Source: a virus
Direction: 5' to 3' (one strand)
Virus record (IMG/VR): IMGVR_UViG_3300036781_000327
Location: 1-44,492 of that record
DNA length: 44,492 nt
Positions 30,050 to 36,056 of the stretch are shown here, piece by piece (within the stretch, counting starts at the first letter, position 1; each line of letters starts with the position of its first letter). A model generated the notes under the pieces. That model was not told the DNA's origin. It did no database searches and saw only the letters and a list, made by a program, of their open reading frames with translations. The translations under genes were made by a program, and so were the position numbers.

Positions 30050-30509
30050 TTTCTATTTCCATGAATTTGAATTTAAGTTGATTTTTATTAGTTTCATATT
30101 TCCTAAGTATTTCAGATCTAATCAGTTGAGATATATTTTTATTTGTATTTTCAGCGATCTGATGGATCTCCAGGTAGACATCTATCGGCAAAGAAACTGA
30201 GACTGAGACAAAATCATGCTGATTAGCAGCCTCTGGAAGGGGCGATTGCTTAACGTTTCGTGGGTTATCAGGATGATTCTCACGATGAGCAGCACTATGA
30301 CATTTTTGGCATAGCCAGAGGACGTGCAGAGGCTTGCCATAATCTCGATGATGAGCCTGTGTCTTACAGTGTATTCCACATGCTTGACATTCCGAAGCTC
30401 TTACTAATGCTCCGCGATTTATGGCTGCATTTGTAATTGCTCGCACATATTTTCTACGCTTAAAAGCGATAATGTCTTGCTGCTTAATGGTATATTTATG
30501 TTCGCTCAT
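29889..30509 (-). CDS. HNH-like zinc domain fused to ribbon-helix-helix
   Basis: Residues about 40-80 of this 206-residue protein (CQACGIHCKTQAHHRDYGKP, then WLCQKCHSAAHRE) form the four-Cys plus His domain common in phage HNH-like proteins. Residues about 100-145 (VSVSLPIDVYLEIHQIAENT, SQLIRSEILRKYE) are a ribbon-helix-helix DNA-binding region. The C-terminal 54 residues run through the next gene in another frame and look non-conserved, so an earlier stop may have been lost. Confidence 0.65.
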   Translation of the reverse strand: MSEHKYTIKQQDIIAFKRRKYVRAITNAAINRGALVRASECQACGIHCKTQAHHRDYGKPLHVLWLCQKCHSAAHRENHPDNPRNVKQSPLPEAANQHDFVSVSVSLPIDVYLEIHQIAENTNKNISQLIRSEILRKYETNKNQLKFKFMEIENDNAQQVQNKNIQHLGQNEEAVQTKPISRKLSLRTVGPIPTFPTGHGRVSGRL

Positions 30510-30590
30510 GTAACTTTCCCCTCTTTTATATCATTTTATCATTTAATGGAATATTTCATTGTTAGTTATCTGATATGATTGTTGGAATGT

Positions 30591-30827
30591 TCATAAGTCT
30601 ATTTTCCTCTGCTTATAGCCTGTAGGTCTGCCTTTTCTTTGAGTTTTAGGAATTACCTCTCCTCCTGTTAGCTCGGTAATTCTGTTCGCTATTTTTGGCT
30701 CAATAGGTATCCCCTTTTTAACTTTGCAAATAACTGGATCGCTACACCCGACCATCAACGTAAAGCTTTTCGTTGTGATGCATTGTTTTCTGATCCAAGT
30801 TTCTAGATGTATCCCTTGATTTGTCAT
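30591..30827 (-). CDS. Cro-like helix-turn-helix regulator
   Basis: This 78-residue protein has FTLMVGCSDPVICKVKKGIP followed by PKIANRITELTGGEV, the helix-turn-helix and ELTGGEV ending common to small Cro/YdaS-type repressors. A basic tail follows. Its own strong promoter (TTGATA, N16, TATAAT) and AGGAGG lie just upstream in the divergent switch region. It probably controls early transcription. No larger CI-type repressor is found. Confidence 0.72.
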   Translation of the reverse strand: MTNQGIHLETWIRKQCITTKSFTLMVGCSDPVICKVKKGIPIEPKIANRITELTGGEVIPKTQRKGRPTGYKQRKIDL

Positions 30828-30849
30828 ATATCCTCCTATGTATTGCTAC

Positions 30850-30877
30850 ATTATACGGTATATGATATTTTTATCAA
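30850..30877 (-). promoter_or_regulatory. Early leftward promoter
   Basis: On the minus strand: TTGATA (30877-30872), 16 bases, TATAAT (30855-30850). It is a near-consensus promoter for the Cro-like gene and the early minus block. The inverted repeat TGATA-TTTT-TATCA at 30863-30876 overlaps the -35 and is a candidate operator. Confidence 0.75.
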
Positions 30878-30887
30878 ACATTTATGT

Positions 30888-30916
30888 TTTATCGAAAAGG
30901 GGGAACTGGGTATAAT
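30888..30916 (+). promoter_or_regulatory. Early rightward promoter
   Basis: TTTATC (30888-30893), 17 bases, TATAAT (30911-30916). The -10 is perfect and the -35 moderate. It faces away from the leftward promoter and would drive the 31000 gene and the exonuclease gene. Confidence 0.6.
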
Positions 30917-30926
30917 TAGAGAAAAT

Positions 30927-30958
30927 GACTCCCTCGCGTCTACGATACCGAGGGAGTC
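30927..30958 (+). other. Leader hairpin
   Basis: The arms GACTCCCTCG and CGAGGGAGTC are perfect, 10 bp, with a 12-base loop. It lies just after the early rightward promoter and before the first small gene. No T-run follows, so it is an mRNA 5' structure, not a terminator. Confidence 0.65.
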
Positions 30959-30999
30959 CCACAAGAGCTTATTATCAAAACTATTTTAGGAGATTTTGA

Positions 31000-31122
31000 A
31001 TGATCCACACAAGGAAAAAGCCAGTTCTTATTGATGTCAGACAACTAATTCCATGCCTGCCTATCTTGTTTTTAGCAGGATTTTTTTGTGGGGTCGGTAT
31101 AATGCTATCGTTCAAAGGATAG
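31000..31122 (+). CDS. Very small membrane protein
   Basis: This 40-residue protein starts MIHTRKKPVLIDVRQ and has one hydrophobic segment (CLPILFLAGFFCGVGIMLSF). TAGGAG stands seven bases before the ATG. It lies between two perfect hairpins, as the first gene of the plus early block. Function unknown. Confidence 0.5.
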   Translation: MIHTRKKPVLIDVRQLIPCLPILFLAGFFCGVGIMLSFKG

Positions 31123-31137
31123 GAAGTCAAGATAAAT

Positions 31138-31161
31138 GAGGGCTGGGATGGTCCAGCCCTC
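31138..31161 (+). other. Intergenic hairpin
   Basis: The arms GAGGGCTGG and CCAGCCCTC are perfect with a six-base loop. It is between the 31000 gene and the exonuclease leader, with no T-run. Confidence 0.65.
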
Positions 31162-31194
31162 TGCTTCACGGAAGTTACCTACTAAGGAGAAAAC

Positions 31195-31752
31195 ATGAAA
31201 GACACTATACCAGATGGGTACACACGGGTTACCGAAGTGCTATCACCTTTCGCGAAACTAGATCATATTGATCCCATTGTGCTAGAGAATGCAGCCGATC
31301 GGGGGAGACGAGTGCACAAATACTGCGAGTCTTATGCTTTAGGACTATTTGTAGCTGATGTCGATAATGATTGCAAACATTATTTTAATGCTTTTAAGGA
31401 GTGGTTTGATTATTCGGTTGTTGGAGTGGTACATACAGAGATGCGTATAAATTCTGACAAGTTGAAATTAACTGGTGCTTTCGATATGTCCGTTCTTCTG
31501 AAAGGTGATGATGGTTTGACATTGATTGATATCAAGACTCCTCAGAATGCATCATCTACATGGCAATTGCAAACCGCTGCTTATCAGATGTTAGCGCGAG
31601 AAGAGGCGCAAATAGATTTTAAAAGGAGAATCGCTCTTAAGCTTCCAAGAGATCCTAGAAGAGCGCAAATAGTTGAATACACTGATCATTTAAAAGACCA
31701 GGAGCTTTATCTTAAAGCTCTAGAGCTCTATAGGTTCTTCAAGTTTTCATAA
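31195..31752 (+). CDS. RecB-like PD-(D/E)XK exonuclease
   Basis: This 185-residue protein has the order of residues of Cas4/RecB-type nucleases: GRRVHKYCES with H41, E82 after a strand, GAFD at 94-97, IDIK at 111-114, then WQLQTAAYQ (Q124-Y130). Such enzymes resect double-strand ends for an annealing protein, here probably the RecT-like product at 34686. A repeated leader (GGAAGTT, CTACTAAGGAGAAA) and the ribosome site precede the ATG. Confidence 0.8.
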   Translation: MKDTIPDGYTRVTEVLSPFAKLDHIDPIVLENAADRGRRVHKYCESYALGLFVADVDNDCKHYFNAFKEWFDYSVVGVVHTEMRINSDKLKLTGAFDMSVLLKGDDGLTLIDIKTPQNASSTWQLQTAAYQMLAREEAQIDFKRRIALKLPRDPRRAQIVEYTDHLKDQELYLKALELYRFFKFS

Positions 31753-31770
31753 AAAAAGAAGGTTCCTGAG

Positions 31771-31808
31771 TTGACTTAAATGATACGATACCTTAATATT
31801 AAGGTATC
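31771..31808 (+). promoter_or_regulatory. Repeated promoter-operator, copy C (perfect palindrome)
   Basis: TTGACT (31771-31776), 17 bases, TAATAT (31794-31799). The 20-bp sequence ATACCTTAATATTAAGGTAT at 31788-31807 is an exact palindrome centred on the -10, so a dimeric repressor could block it. It is the best member of the five-copy family. Confidence 0.82.
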
Positions 31809-31836
31809 AGACAACAGGTTAACTTAGGAGCCTTGA

Positions 31837-32007
31837 ATGACACGAAAGCAATTTGAGAAGATCGTTAAGAGATTAGAGGTACTTTCTTTTAACGCTTATG
31901 AGAAGTCTCTAGACAACTACGAAAAAAATAAAGTTAATAAAGCCTACAATAATTGGGATAAGGTATACCTTTTCGCTGAAAAGCACGGTGTTAAGGTGTA
32001 CTCATGA
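31837..32007 (+). CDS. Small hypothetical protein
   Basis: This 56-residue protein (MTRKQFEKIVKRLEVLSFNA at the start) is basic and helical and ends GVKVYS. It starts 29 bases after palindromic promoter copy C, with TAGGAG upstream. The ATGA overlap joins it to the next gene. Confidence 0.6.
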   Translation: MTRKQFEKIVKRLEVLSFNAYEKSLDNYEKNKVNKAYNNWDKVYLFAEKHGVKVYS

Positions 32008-32192
32008 TAAACAGTTATTATAGTCAATGGAGCTCGCAAGAGCTCCTTGAAAATTATGAAATTGATGCAGATTTGGATCATGATAAAGTTGAAGCGGAAT
32101 TGGAGCAAGATGAGTGGGACGGAGTTAGCTGTCCGCATTGCTCAGGTGGGTGCTCAAGCTGTATCGATATAGGATGGTCAGATTTTATATAG
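32004..32192 (+). CDS. Small zinc-knuckle protein
   Basis: This 62-residue acidic protein has CPHCSGGCSSC near its end, a compact Cys/His cluster that could hold one zinc. Its early coding region forms a GGAGCTC-GCAA-GAGCTCC hairpin about 25 bases after the ATG. Function unknown. Confidence 0.58.
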   Translation: MINSYYSQWSSQELLENYEIDADLDHDKVEAELEQDEWDGVSCPHCSGGCSSCIDIGWSDFI

Positions 32193-32222
32193 GAATAAAA
32201 GAAAGAAAGAGTGGATAAACTC

Positions 32223-32260
32223 TCGATTTAAATGATGCGATGTGTTAATATTAAGGTATA
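32223..32260 (+). promoter_or_regulatory. Repeated promoter-operator, copy D
   Basis: TCGATT (32223-32228), 17 bases, TAATAT (32246-32251), then TAAGGTATAAG. It is nearly identical to copy A over about 38 bases. It drives the 32300 gene. Confidence 0.75.
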
Positions 32261-32299
32261 AGAAACACGGTAAGAGGCAGAGCCTCAAGGAGAATGAAA

Positions 32300-32581
32300 A
32301 TGACAAGAACAAGCGCGAGACAAGTTTACACACAATTAGAGAACACATCAGTTACCTTTAAAATCACTAAGAACGATGTAGAATACCTCGTTTTAGAGAC
32401 TCCAACGTTAATCACAATCCTAGACCAATATGGCGTGTGGATGGATAGCGAGTTTCAAGCACACGCAGTTGATAAATCATTTAACCAACACATTGTCTAC
32501 TGGCCTGTTAAGAATCAGTCAGAAAACTTTGAAGAGGCGTGCGAAAAAGATTTCTTCACAATACAACCTAAAAGATTCTAG
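32300..32581 (+). CDS. Small hypothetical protein
   Basis: This 93-residue protein starts MTRTSARQVYTQLENTSVTF and is probably mixed alpha/beta. The ATG at 32294 is one base from AAGGAG and the ATG at 32300 is seven away, so the second is chosen. It resembles the 15756 and 16062 products in size, promoter and ribosome site. Confidence 0.6.
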   Translation: MTRTSARQVYTQLENTSVTFKITKNDVEYLVLETPTLITILDQYGVWMDSEFQAHAVDKSFNQHIVYWPVKNQSENFEEACEKDFFTIQPKRF

Positions 32582-32594
32582 TTTAAATTCTCGT

Positions 32595-32618
32595 GAGCTC
32601 CTTAGAAATAAGGGGCTC
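32595..32618 (+). other. Intergenic hairpin with GAAA loop
   Basis: The arms GAGCTCCTTA and TAAGGGGCTC pair over 10 bp with one G-T pair, with a GAAA tetraloop. It lies between the 32300 and 32657 genes and has no T-run. Confidence 0.68.
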
Positions 32619-32630
32619 CTATAGGAACAA

Positions 32631-32651
32631 ACGTGCAACGCACAAGGAGTA
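32631..32651 (+). repeat. Repeated ribosome-site leader, copy 1
   Basis: Twenty of 21 bases match the leader at 33030-33050. The GTGC and GCAC arms flank a three-base loop just before AAGGAG, so the ribosome site sits at the foot of a small hairpin. Confidence 0.7.
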
Positions 32652-32656
32652 GTAAG

Positions 32657-32983
32657 ATGAAAGGTTCAGAAAAACAAATTGAGTGGGCAGAAAAAATAAT
32701 CGCAGAGTGGATTTTATCTCTCAATGATCGTTTAGAGAGAATTATGTTAAGACCTATGAGTGAGATGCCTCCTAAATATTTTGAAAAAGCGAAATATTTT
32801 CATGGAAAAATGTTAGAAAAAATTTATGTAATGGACGATGCCAGACATATAATTGAAGTATGGCAAAGAACTGGAAAAGATCGCAGCGCTGTAGTAGGGT
32901 ACGACACTGCTTTACAAAGATGGGCAGAGAAATTTTGGGAAACTCCAGAATTTGCTGATTGGAAAAAAACTCTGAATGTTTAG
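32657..32983 (+). CDS. Conserved phage protein (GSEKQIxWAE family)
   Basis: This 108-residue protein opens MKGSEKQIEWAEKIIAEWIL, a motif found in many small phage proteins of unknown role. The rest is helical, with a hydrophobic WAEKFWETPEFADWK end. AAGGAG is seven bases before the ATG at 32657, so the longer frame from 32633 is rejected. The leader ACGTGCAACGCACAAGGAG is repeated before the 33056 gene. Confidence 0.62.
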   Translation: MKGSEKQIEWAEKIIAEWILSLNDRLERIMLRPMSEMPPKYFEKAKYFHGKMLEKIYVMDDARHIIEVWQRTGKDRSAVVGYDTALQRWAEKFWETPEFADWKKTLNV

Positions 32984-32992
32984 CTTTTTTTT

Positions 32993-33016
32993 GAGTCCCT
33001 TAGCTATAAGGGACTC
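32993..33016 (+). other. Intergenic hairpin with GCTA loop
   Basis: The arms GAGTCCCTTA and TAAGGGACTC form a perfect 10-bp stem. It is between the 32657 and 33056 genes. A T-run precedes the stem and none follows it on the plus strand. Confidence 0.7.
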
Positions 33017-33029
33017 CGATAAAACTTAA

Positions 33030-33050
33030 ACGTGCAATGCACAAGGAGTA
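33030..33050 (+). repeat. Repeated ribosome-site leader, copy 2
   Basis: This differs from copy 1 by a single base (GTGCAATGCAC). It leads directly into the 33056 gene. Confidence 0.7.
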
Positions 33051-33055
33051 AGAAA

Positions 33056-33268
33056 ATGAAATTTATGAGCAAACAAGATGTACGTCGTTATATTGAGGAT
33101 CAGCCAATAACAAGCCCCGAGTTTTACAAAGAGGATTATGTAGATATTGCTACAGATAATTTTATGAAAATGCTTAACTCTAAAGGGTTTAGTTTTGGTG
33201 ACGATTTAATCGATTTCCACGTAAGTGAGGATGAATTTTGGGAATGCTTTAAAGACGCTGAAGTCTAG
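33056..33268 (+). CDS. Small acidic hypothetical protein
   Basis: This 70-residue protein (MKFMSKQDVRRYIEDQPITS at the start) is acidic and helical and ends in DEFWECFKDAEV. The ATG at 33056 follows AAGGAG; the longer frame from 33032 would begin inside the leader repeat and is rejected. No family is recognised. Confidence 0.58.
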   Translation: MKFMSKQDVRRYIEDQPITSPEFYKEDYVDIATDNFMKMLNSKGFSFGDDLIDFHVSEDEFWECFKDAEV

Positions 33269-33277
33269 CTTCTCCTC

Positions 33278-33299
33278 AGTGCTCTTGAAAAAGAGCACT
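33278..33299 (+). other. Intergenic hairpin with GAAA loop
   Basis: The arms AGTGCTCTT and AAGAGCACT form a perfect 9-bp stem with a GAAA tetraloop, between the 33056 and 33333 genes, with no T-run. Confidence 0.7.
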
Positions 33300-33332
33300 T
33301 CGATGGAAGTTGAACTACTAAGGAGAAATATT

Positions 33333-33563
33333 ATGAAGCCACAGATACAATTTAAGGGACAAAGTTACGATTTCGATAAATTTGAGGATCAAGTAGATGT
33401 GTTCGACTTGACGGATGCTGAATTTGATGAGTTTGAAGACTTAATACCTCATCGCTCAGTTGACTACTCTAAACCAGAAAAAATATGGACTGGCGATGAA
33501 TACATATGTAGTCACGCAACTTACATAGATGATGAAAGATATACACAAGGGAAAGCATCATGA
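33333..33563 (+). CDS. Small acidic hypothetical protein
   Basis: This 76-residue protein starts MKPQIQFKGQSYDFDKFEDQ and is strongly acidic (DLTDAEFDEFEDL). Its leader (GGAAGTT, ACTACTAAGGAGAAA) repeats that of the exonuclease gene. Acidic size and composition resemble small phage DNA-mimic inhibitors, but this is speculative. ATGA links it to the next gene. Confidence 0.58.
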   Translation: MKPQIQFKGQSYDFDKFEDQVDVFDLTDAEFDEFEDLIPHRSVDYSKPEKIWTGDEYICSHATYIDDERYTQGKAS

Positions 33564-33775
33564 GTTCAATTCAATATAATGGAAAAAAATTAATGCCAAT
33601 CGAGAATGCTTATCTTTATCATGCAAAAGATGATCCTTTGCATGCAGTTTACACAACTATTGCTATAGATGGTGGTGGCAAGCAATATGTAGTCGAATGG
33701 GAGATTGTCAATCTTGATGCTGATGATGAAGCAGATTGTTGCGATTGGTCTCAATATACAGTCAGGGAGTGGTGA
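33560..33775 (+). CDS. Small hypothetical protein
   Basis: This 71-residue protein is beta-rich (HAVYTTIAIDGGGKQYVVEW) with an acidic end (DADDEADCCDW). It overlaps the previous stop as ATGA. No family is recognised. Confidence 0.58.
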   Translation: MSSIQYNGKKLMPIENAYLYHAKDDPLHAVYTTIAIDGGGKQYVVEWEIVNLDADDEADCCDWSQYTVREW

Positions 33776-33776
33776 G

Positions 33777-34055
33777 ATGAAAAATTACTGGATCTCGTGG
33801 TATGGGCCTAAGGCCTATGCTTTCACCCTTTATTCACCTTGGTGGATTAGTGGTACAGCATGGAGTAAGGATGACGATGAAATCGATATATTTTGTGCTG
33901 CGGTAAAAGCCAATTCTGAGGAAGATGCTAAGGAAGTTATCCGTAAAAGTCACGATAAGTATGAAGAATTGGACTTCAGATTTTGCAGCGAAAGGCCTGA
34001 CGATTGGAGCCCATTTTGCGAGCGTTTCGAAAGGGCAGATTGGATGAAATTTTGA
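33777..34055 (+). CDS. Small Trp-rich hypothetical protein
   Basis: This 92-residue protein starts MKNYWISWYGPKAYAFTLYS and contains about eight Trp. It has AVKANSEEDAKEVIRKSH, a pattern seen in small phage accessory proteins with an alpha/beta fold. The ATG follows the previous stop by one base, with a GGGAG ribosome site. A longer in-frame start at 33705 overlaps the previous gene and is not used. Confidence 0.58.
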   Translation: MKNYWISWYGPKAYAFTLYSPWWISGTAWSKDDDEIDIFCAAVKANSEEDAKEVIRKSHDKYEELDFRFCSERPDDWSPFCERFERADWMKF

Positions 34056-34065
34056 TGAAAAATCA

Positions 34066-34100
34066 TTGATTTAAATGAAGCGTTTTGTTAATATTAATAC
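34066..34100 (+). promoter_or_regulatory. Repeated promoter-operator, copy E
   Basis: TTGATT (34066-34071), 17 bases, TAATAT (34089-34094). The spacer starts TAAATGAAGCG as in other copies, but the sequence after the -10 (TAATACAT) has lost the right half of the palindrome. It drives the recombination genes at 34128 and 34686. Confidence 0.72.
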
Positions 34101-34127
34101 ATAAACCAATCTCGCTTAGGGTGTTAA

Positions 34128-34673
34128 ATGACTGAATTAGTTCCACAAATATTTTTTGATATAAATAGTATTAAGCATAATATAGAGCGCGAGTTTAATC
34201 TTGCGCTCTTGCAGGGGTACGCTGAGACTTTGCAGGTCACTTGCGAAGATACAGCAAAAAATGCTCTATCTACCGCTTTGCAAGCCAGAAAGCTTGGAAT
34301 AGCTCTTGATAAGAGTAAATCTGAGATCACTAAGCCACATTTTGATTATCAGAAAGCAATCAATCAACTCGTGAAGGATTTCAAAGAAAAGTTGGTTGAT
34401 ATCGAGAATTCACTGCATCGAAAAATAGACGGCTGGAGGAAGTCGGTAAAAGAAAATCCTTTTATCAGGGTGGATGAGATAAGAGTTGAAGATGGTCAGC
34501 TTTACACACAGAAATTATGGAATTATGAGATCGAAGATGATTCATTAGTCCCCGACAAATTCAAGTCGATAGATGATAAAAAAATCACTAAAGCAATCGA
34601 CAACGGAATAATTAATATTCCAGGAATCAGAGTCTACCAACAAGAAAAAACAGTCTTAAGAGTTAAAAACTAA
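34128..34673 (+). CDS. Recombination-associated coiled-coil protein
   Basis: This 181-residue protein is helical for about 115 residues (ITKPHFDYQKAINQLVKDFK, VDIENSLHRKIDGWRKS). Its end reads LWNYEIEDDSLVPDKFKSID, then IPGIRVYQQEKTVLRV, a segment that recurs in phage proteins encoded beside recT-type genes. It probably supports the annealase; the exact activity is unknown. It lies 12 bases before the RecT-like gene, under promoter copy E. Confidence 0.62.
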   Translation: MTELVPQIFFDINSIKHNIEREFNLALLQGYAETLQVTCEDTAKNALSTALQARKLGIALDKSKSEITKPHFDYQKAINQLVKDFKEKLVDIENSLHRKIDGWRKSVKENPFIRVDEIRVEDGQLYTQKLWNYEIEDDSLVPDKFKSIDDKKITKAIDNGIINIPGIRVYQQEKTVLRVKN

Positions 34674-34685
34674 AGGAGTTAAATT

Positions 34686-35510
34686 ATGCTTAAATTTTCT
34701 ATGCCGTCACCACAAGAGCTTGAACACCTTACTAATTTCTGCAAAGTTATGGCCATGAGTCCATTTTATCAAAAGTTGGGGCCTGGAGGAGTGATGGCCA
34801 TCTATTTGACCGCTAAAGAATATGACCTTCCATTCATGGCGTGTTTAAACGGAGGTTTACACACTTTTGATGGTAAGGTGACTTTTTCTGCACTTATGAT
34901 TGACGCTTTAATTCTGAAAGCGGGTCACAAGACAGAAGTCCTGAAGCTAGATAATGAAAGCTGTTGCATTAGATTCATTCGCGGAGATCGCAGGAACGAT
35001 CCAAATTATCAGCCTTTTGTTTACGAGTACACGATCGAAAAAGCTCGGAAAGCAGGGTACCTTACTAAGAAAAATTGGCAAACTAGCTGCGACGATATGC
35101 TTTATTCAAGATGTATGACTGGTGGAGCTCGCAAACATACTCCTGAGGTAATGGTCGGAGTTTTAGTAACTGGTGAGCTTGTTGGAGATGATAGAGATGG
35201 AAATGTACCCCCTCTAATACCTACTCTAAGTCCCGAAAATTCACTGGTTCCACCTTCTTTACCTAAACCTATTCAAGAGACAGCACAAATAGAGCATCAA
35301 CCAATCATCGGTTACCACGAATTTTTCTTAGCTAATTTTGCTAATCTTGACGATCCTTTACACAAAAGGAAACTAGATTATGTAACAAAGACGTGTGAAA
35401 AATCAGGGATGGATCAGGTGAAAATCATAAACTATGCTGTGCAACATCCAAGTTATTTCGAAGAAAAGTTTAGGGCTTGGGAGAAAGAAAATTTTGAAGA
35501 TTGTGCTTGA
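34686..35510 (+). CDS. RecT-like single-strand annealing protein
   Basis: The first 170 residues of this 274-residue protein fit the RecT/Redbeta fold group: MAMSPFYQKLGPGGVMAIYL, AKEYDLPFMACLNGGLHTFD, KVTFSALMIDALI, then KKNWQTSCDDMLYSRCMTGG, ARKHTPEVMVGVLVTGE. A Pro-rich linker (PPLIPTLSPENSLVPPSLPK) leads to a helical C-terminal domain. With the RecB-like exonuclease it would make a Red-like recombination pair. AAAGGAG lies before the ATG. Confidence 0.7.
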   Translation: MLKFSMPSPQELEHLTNFCKVMAMSPFYQKLGPGGVMAIYLTAKEYDLPFMACLNGGLHTFDGKVTFSALMIDALILKAGHKTEVLKLDNESCCIRFIRGDRRNDPNYQPFVYEYTIEKARKAGYLTKKNWQTSCDDMLYSRCMTGGARKHTPEVMVGVLVTGELVGDDRDGNVPPLIPTLSPENSLVPPSLPKPIQETAQIEHQPIIGYHEFFLANFANLDDPLHKRKLDYVTKTCEKSGMDQVKIINYAVQHPSYFEEKFRAWEKENFEDCA

Positions 35511-35514
35511 AGAA

Positions 35515-35539
35515 AAGGCTATCGGACAATCCGATAGCC
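35515..35539 (-). terminator. Terminator for the late minus-strand operon
   Basis: The arms GGCTATCGGA and TCCGATAGCC form a perfect 10-bp stem. On the minus strand they are followed by TTTTCTTC, so it ends transcripts arriving from the baseplate and fibre genes. It starts four bases after the RecT-like gene ends. Confidence 0.82.
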
Positions 35540-35585
35540 CTCACTAGCGCGAAACTTATCTGGTGCAACGCAGACAGAGTATTAC

Positions 35586-35619
35586 CACTCCTGATTTTCT
35601 CAGGAGTGACTTTATTTTT
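35586..35619 (+). terminator. Terminator for the early plus-strand operon
   Basis: The arms CACTCCTGA and TCAGGAGTG are perfect with a five-base loop, followed by ACTTTATTTTTC. The pair of opposed terminators insulates the two convergent operons. Confidence 0.82.
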
Positions 35620-35737
35620 CAATCGCTTCTTCGATTTTTTTTACTTCATTTACCGCTTCTTCTTCTACCTCTTCGAAAAAAGGACAACAACTAATTATCG
35701 AGAAACTCAGAATCGACAGAATCATAAGACTTTTCAT
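35612..35737 (-). CDS. Small lipoprotein (possible outer spanin)
   Basis: This 41-residue protein, MKSLMILSILSFSIISCCPF at the start, has a lipobox-like SIIS-C and an acidic helical tail (EEVEEEAVNEVKKIEEAIEK). AAGGA stands eight bases before the ATG. It overlaps the end of the upstream gene in another frame, as Rz1-type outer spanins do, but the overlapping partner lacks a membrane segment. An alternative is a surface-exclusion lipoprotein. Confidence 0.55.
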   Translation of the reverse strand: MKSLMILSILSFSIISCCPFFEEVEEEAVNEVKKIEEAIEK

Positions 35738-36056
35738 AAGGCATTCCTTCAATGTAATAATTGTTTGGAGGTTGGATAACTTTTTTTGTTGAATCAATCA
35801 AATCCCTAAAATAGCCACATAGTTTTATGTACTCATTTCTGGACTGCTCAAGAGCTTGCTGCATAGTTTCCAGCCTAGATTGCATTATCTGCTGCTGCAA
35901 AATCATTCGTTTAGGAGAGCAATCGTTTACCTTAATCGGTTGAGACTCTCCATGCTCTTGCCACCATGTCTCTATAAAATTAGGACATTCTCTAACATGG
36001 TTACAAAATCCTTGTTTAACAAACGGGCAACTTTCTCCGCAACTCGTATCCTTCAT
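35691..36056 (-). CDS. Cys-rich hypothetical protein at the end of the late operon
   Basis: The N-terminus of this 121-residue protein is Cys-rich (DTSCGESCPFVKQGFCNHVR, ECPNFIETWW), suggesting a metal site. A Gln-rich coiled-coil region (QQQIMQSRLETMQQALEQSR) follows. The ATG at 36056 overlaps the fibre gene stop as ATGA, so the longer frame from 36101 is rejected. It may be a fibre chaperone or a virion component. Confidence 0.58.
   Translation of the reverse strand: MKDTSCGESCPFVKQGFCNHVRECPNFIETWWQEHGESQPIKVNDCSPKRMILQQQIMQSRLETMQQALEQSRNEYIKLCGYFRDLIDSTKKVIQPPNNYYIEGMPYEKSYDSVDSEFLDN

Noticed and set aside
30807-30989. 60-residue plus-strand frame over the divergent promoters
   Set aside because: It covers both promoter -10 boxes and a leader hairpin and has no ribosome site.
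35517-35608. Inverted repeats as an attachment or resolution site
   Set aside because: They are two opposed terminators with T-runs between convergent operons, and no recombinase gene is present.
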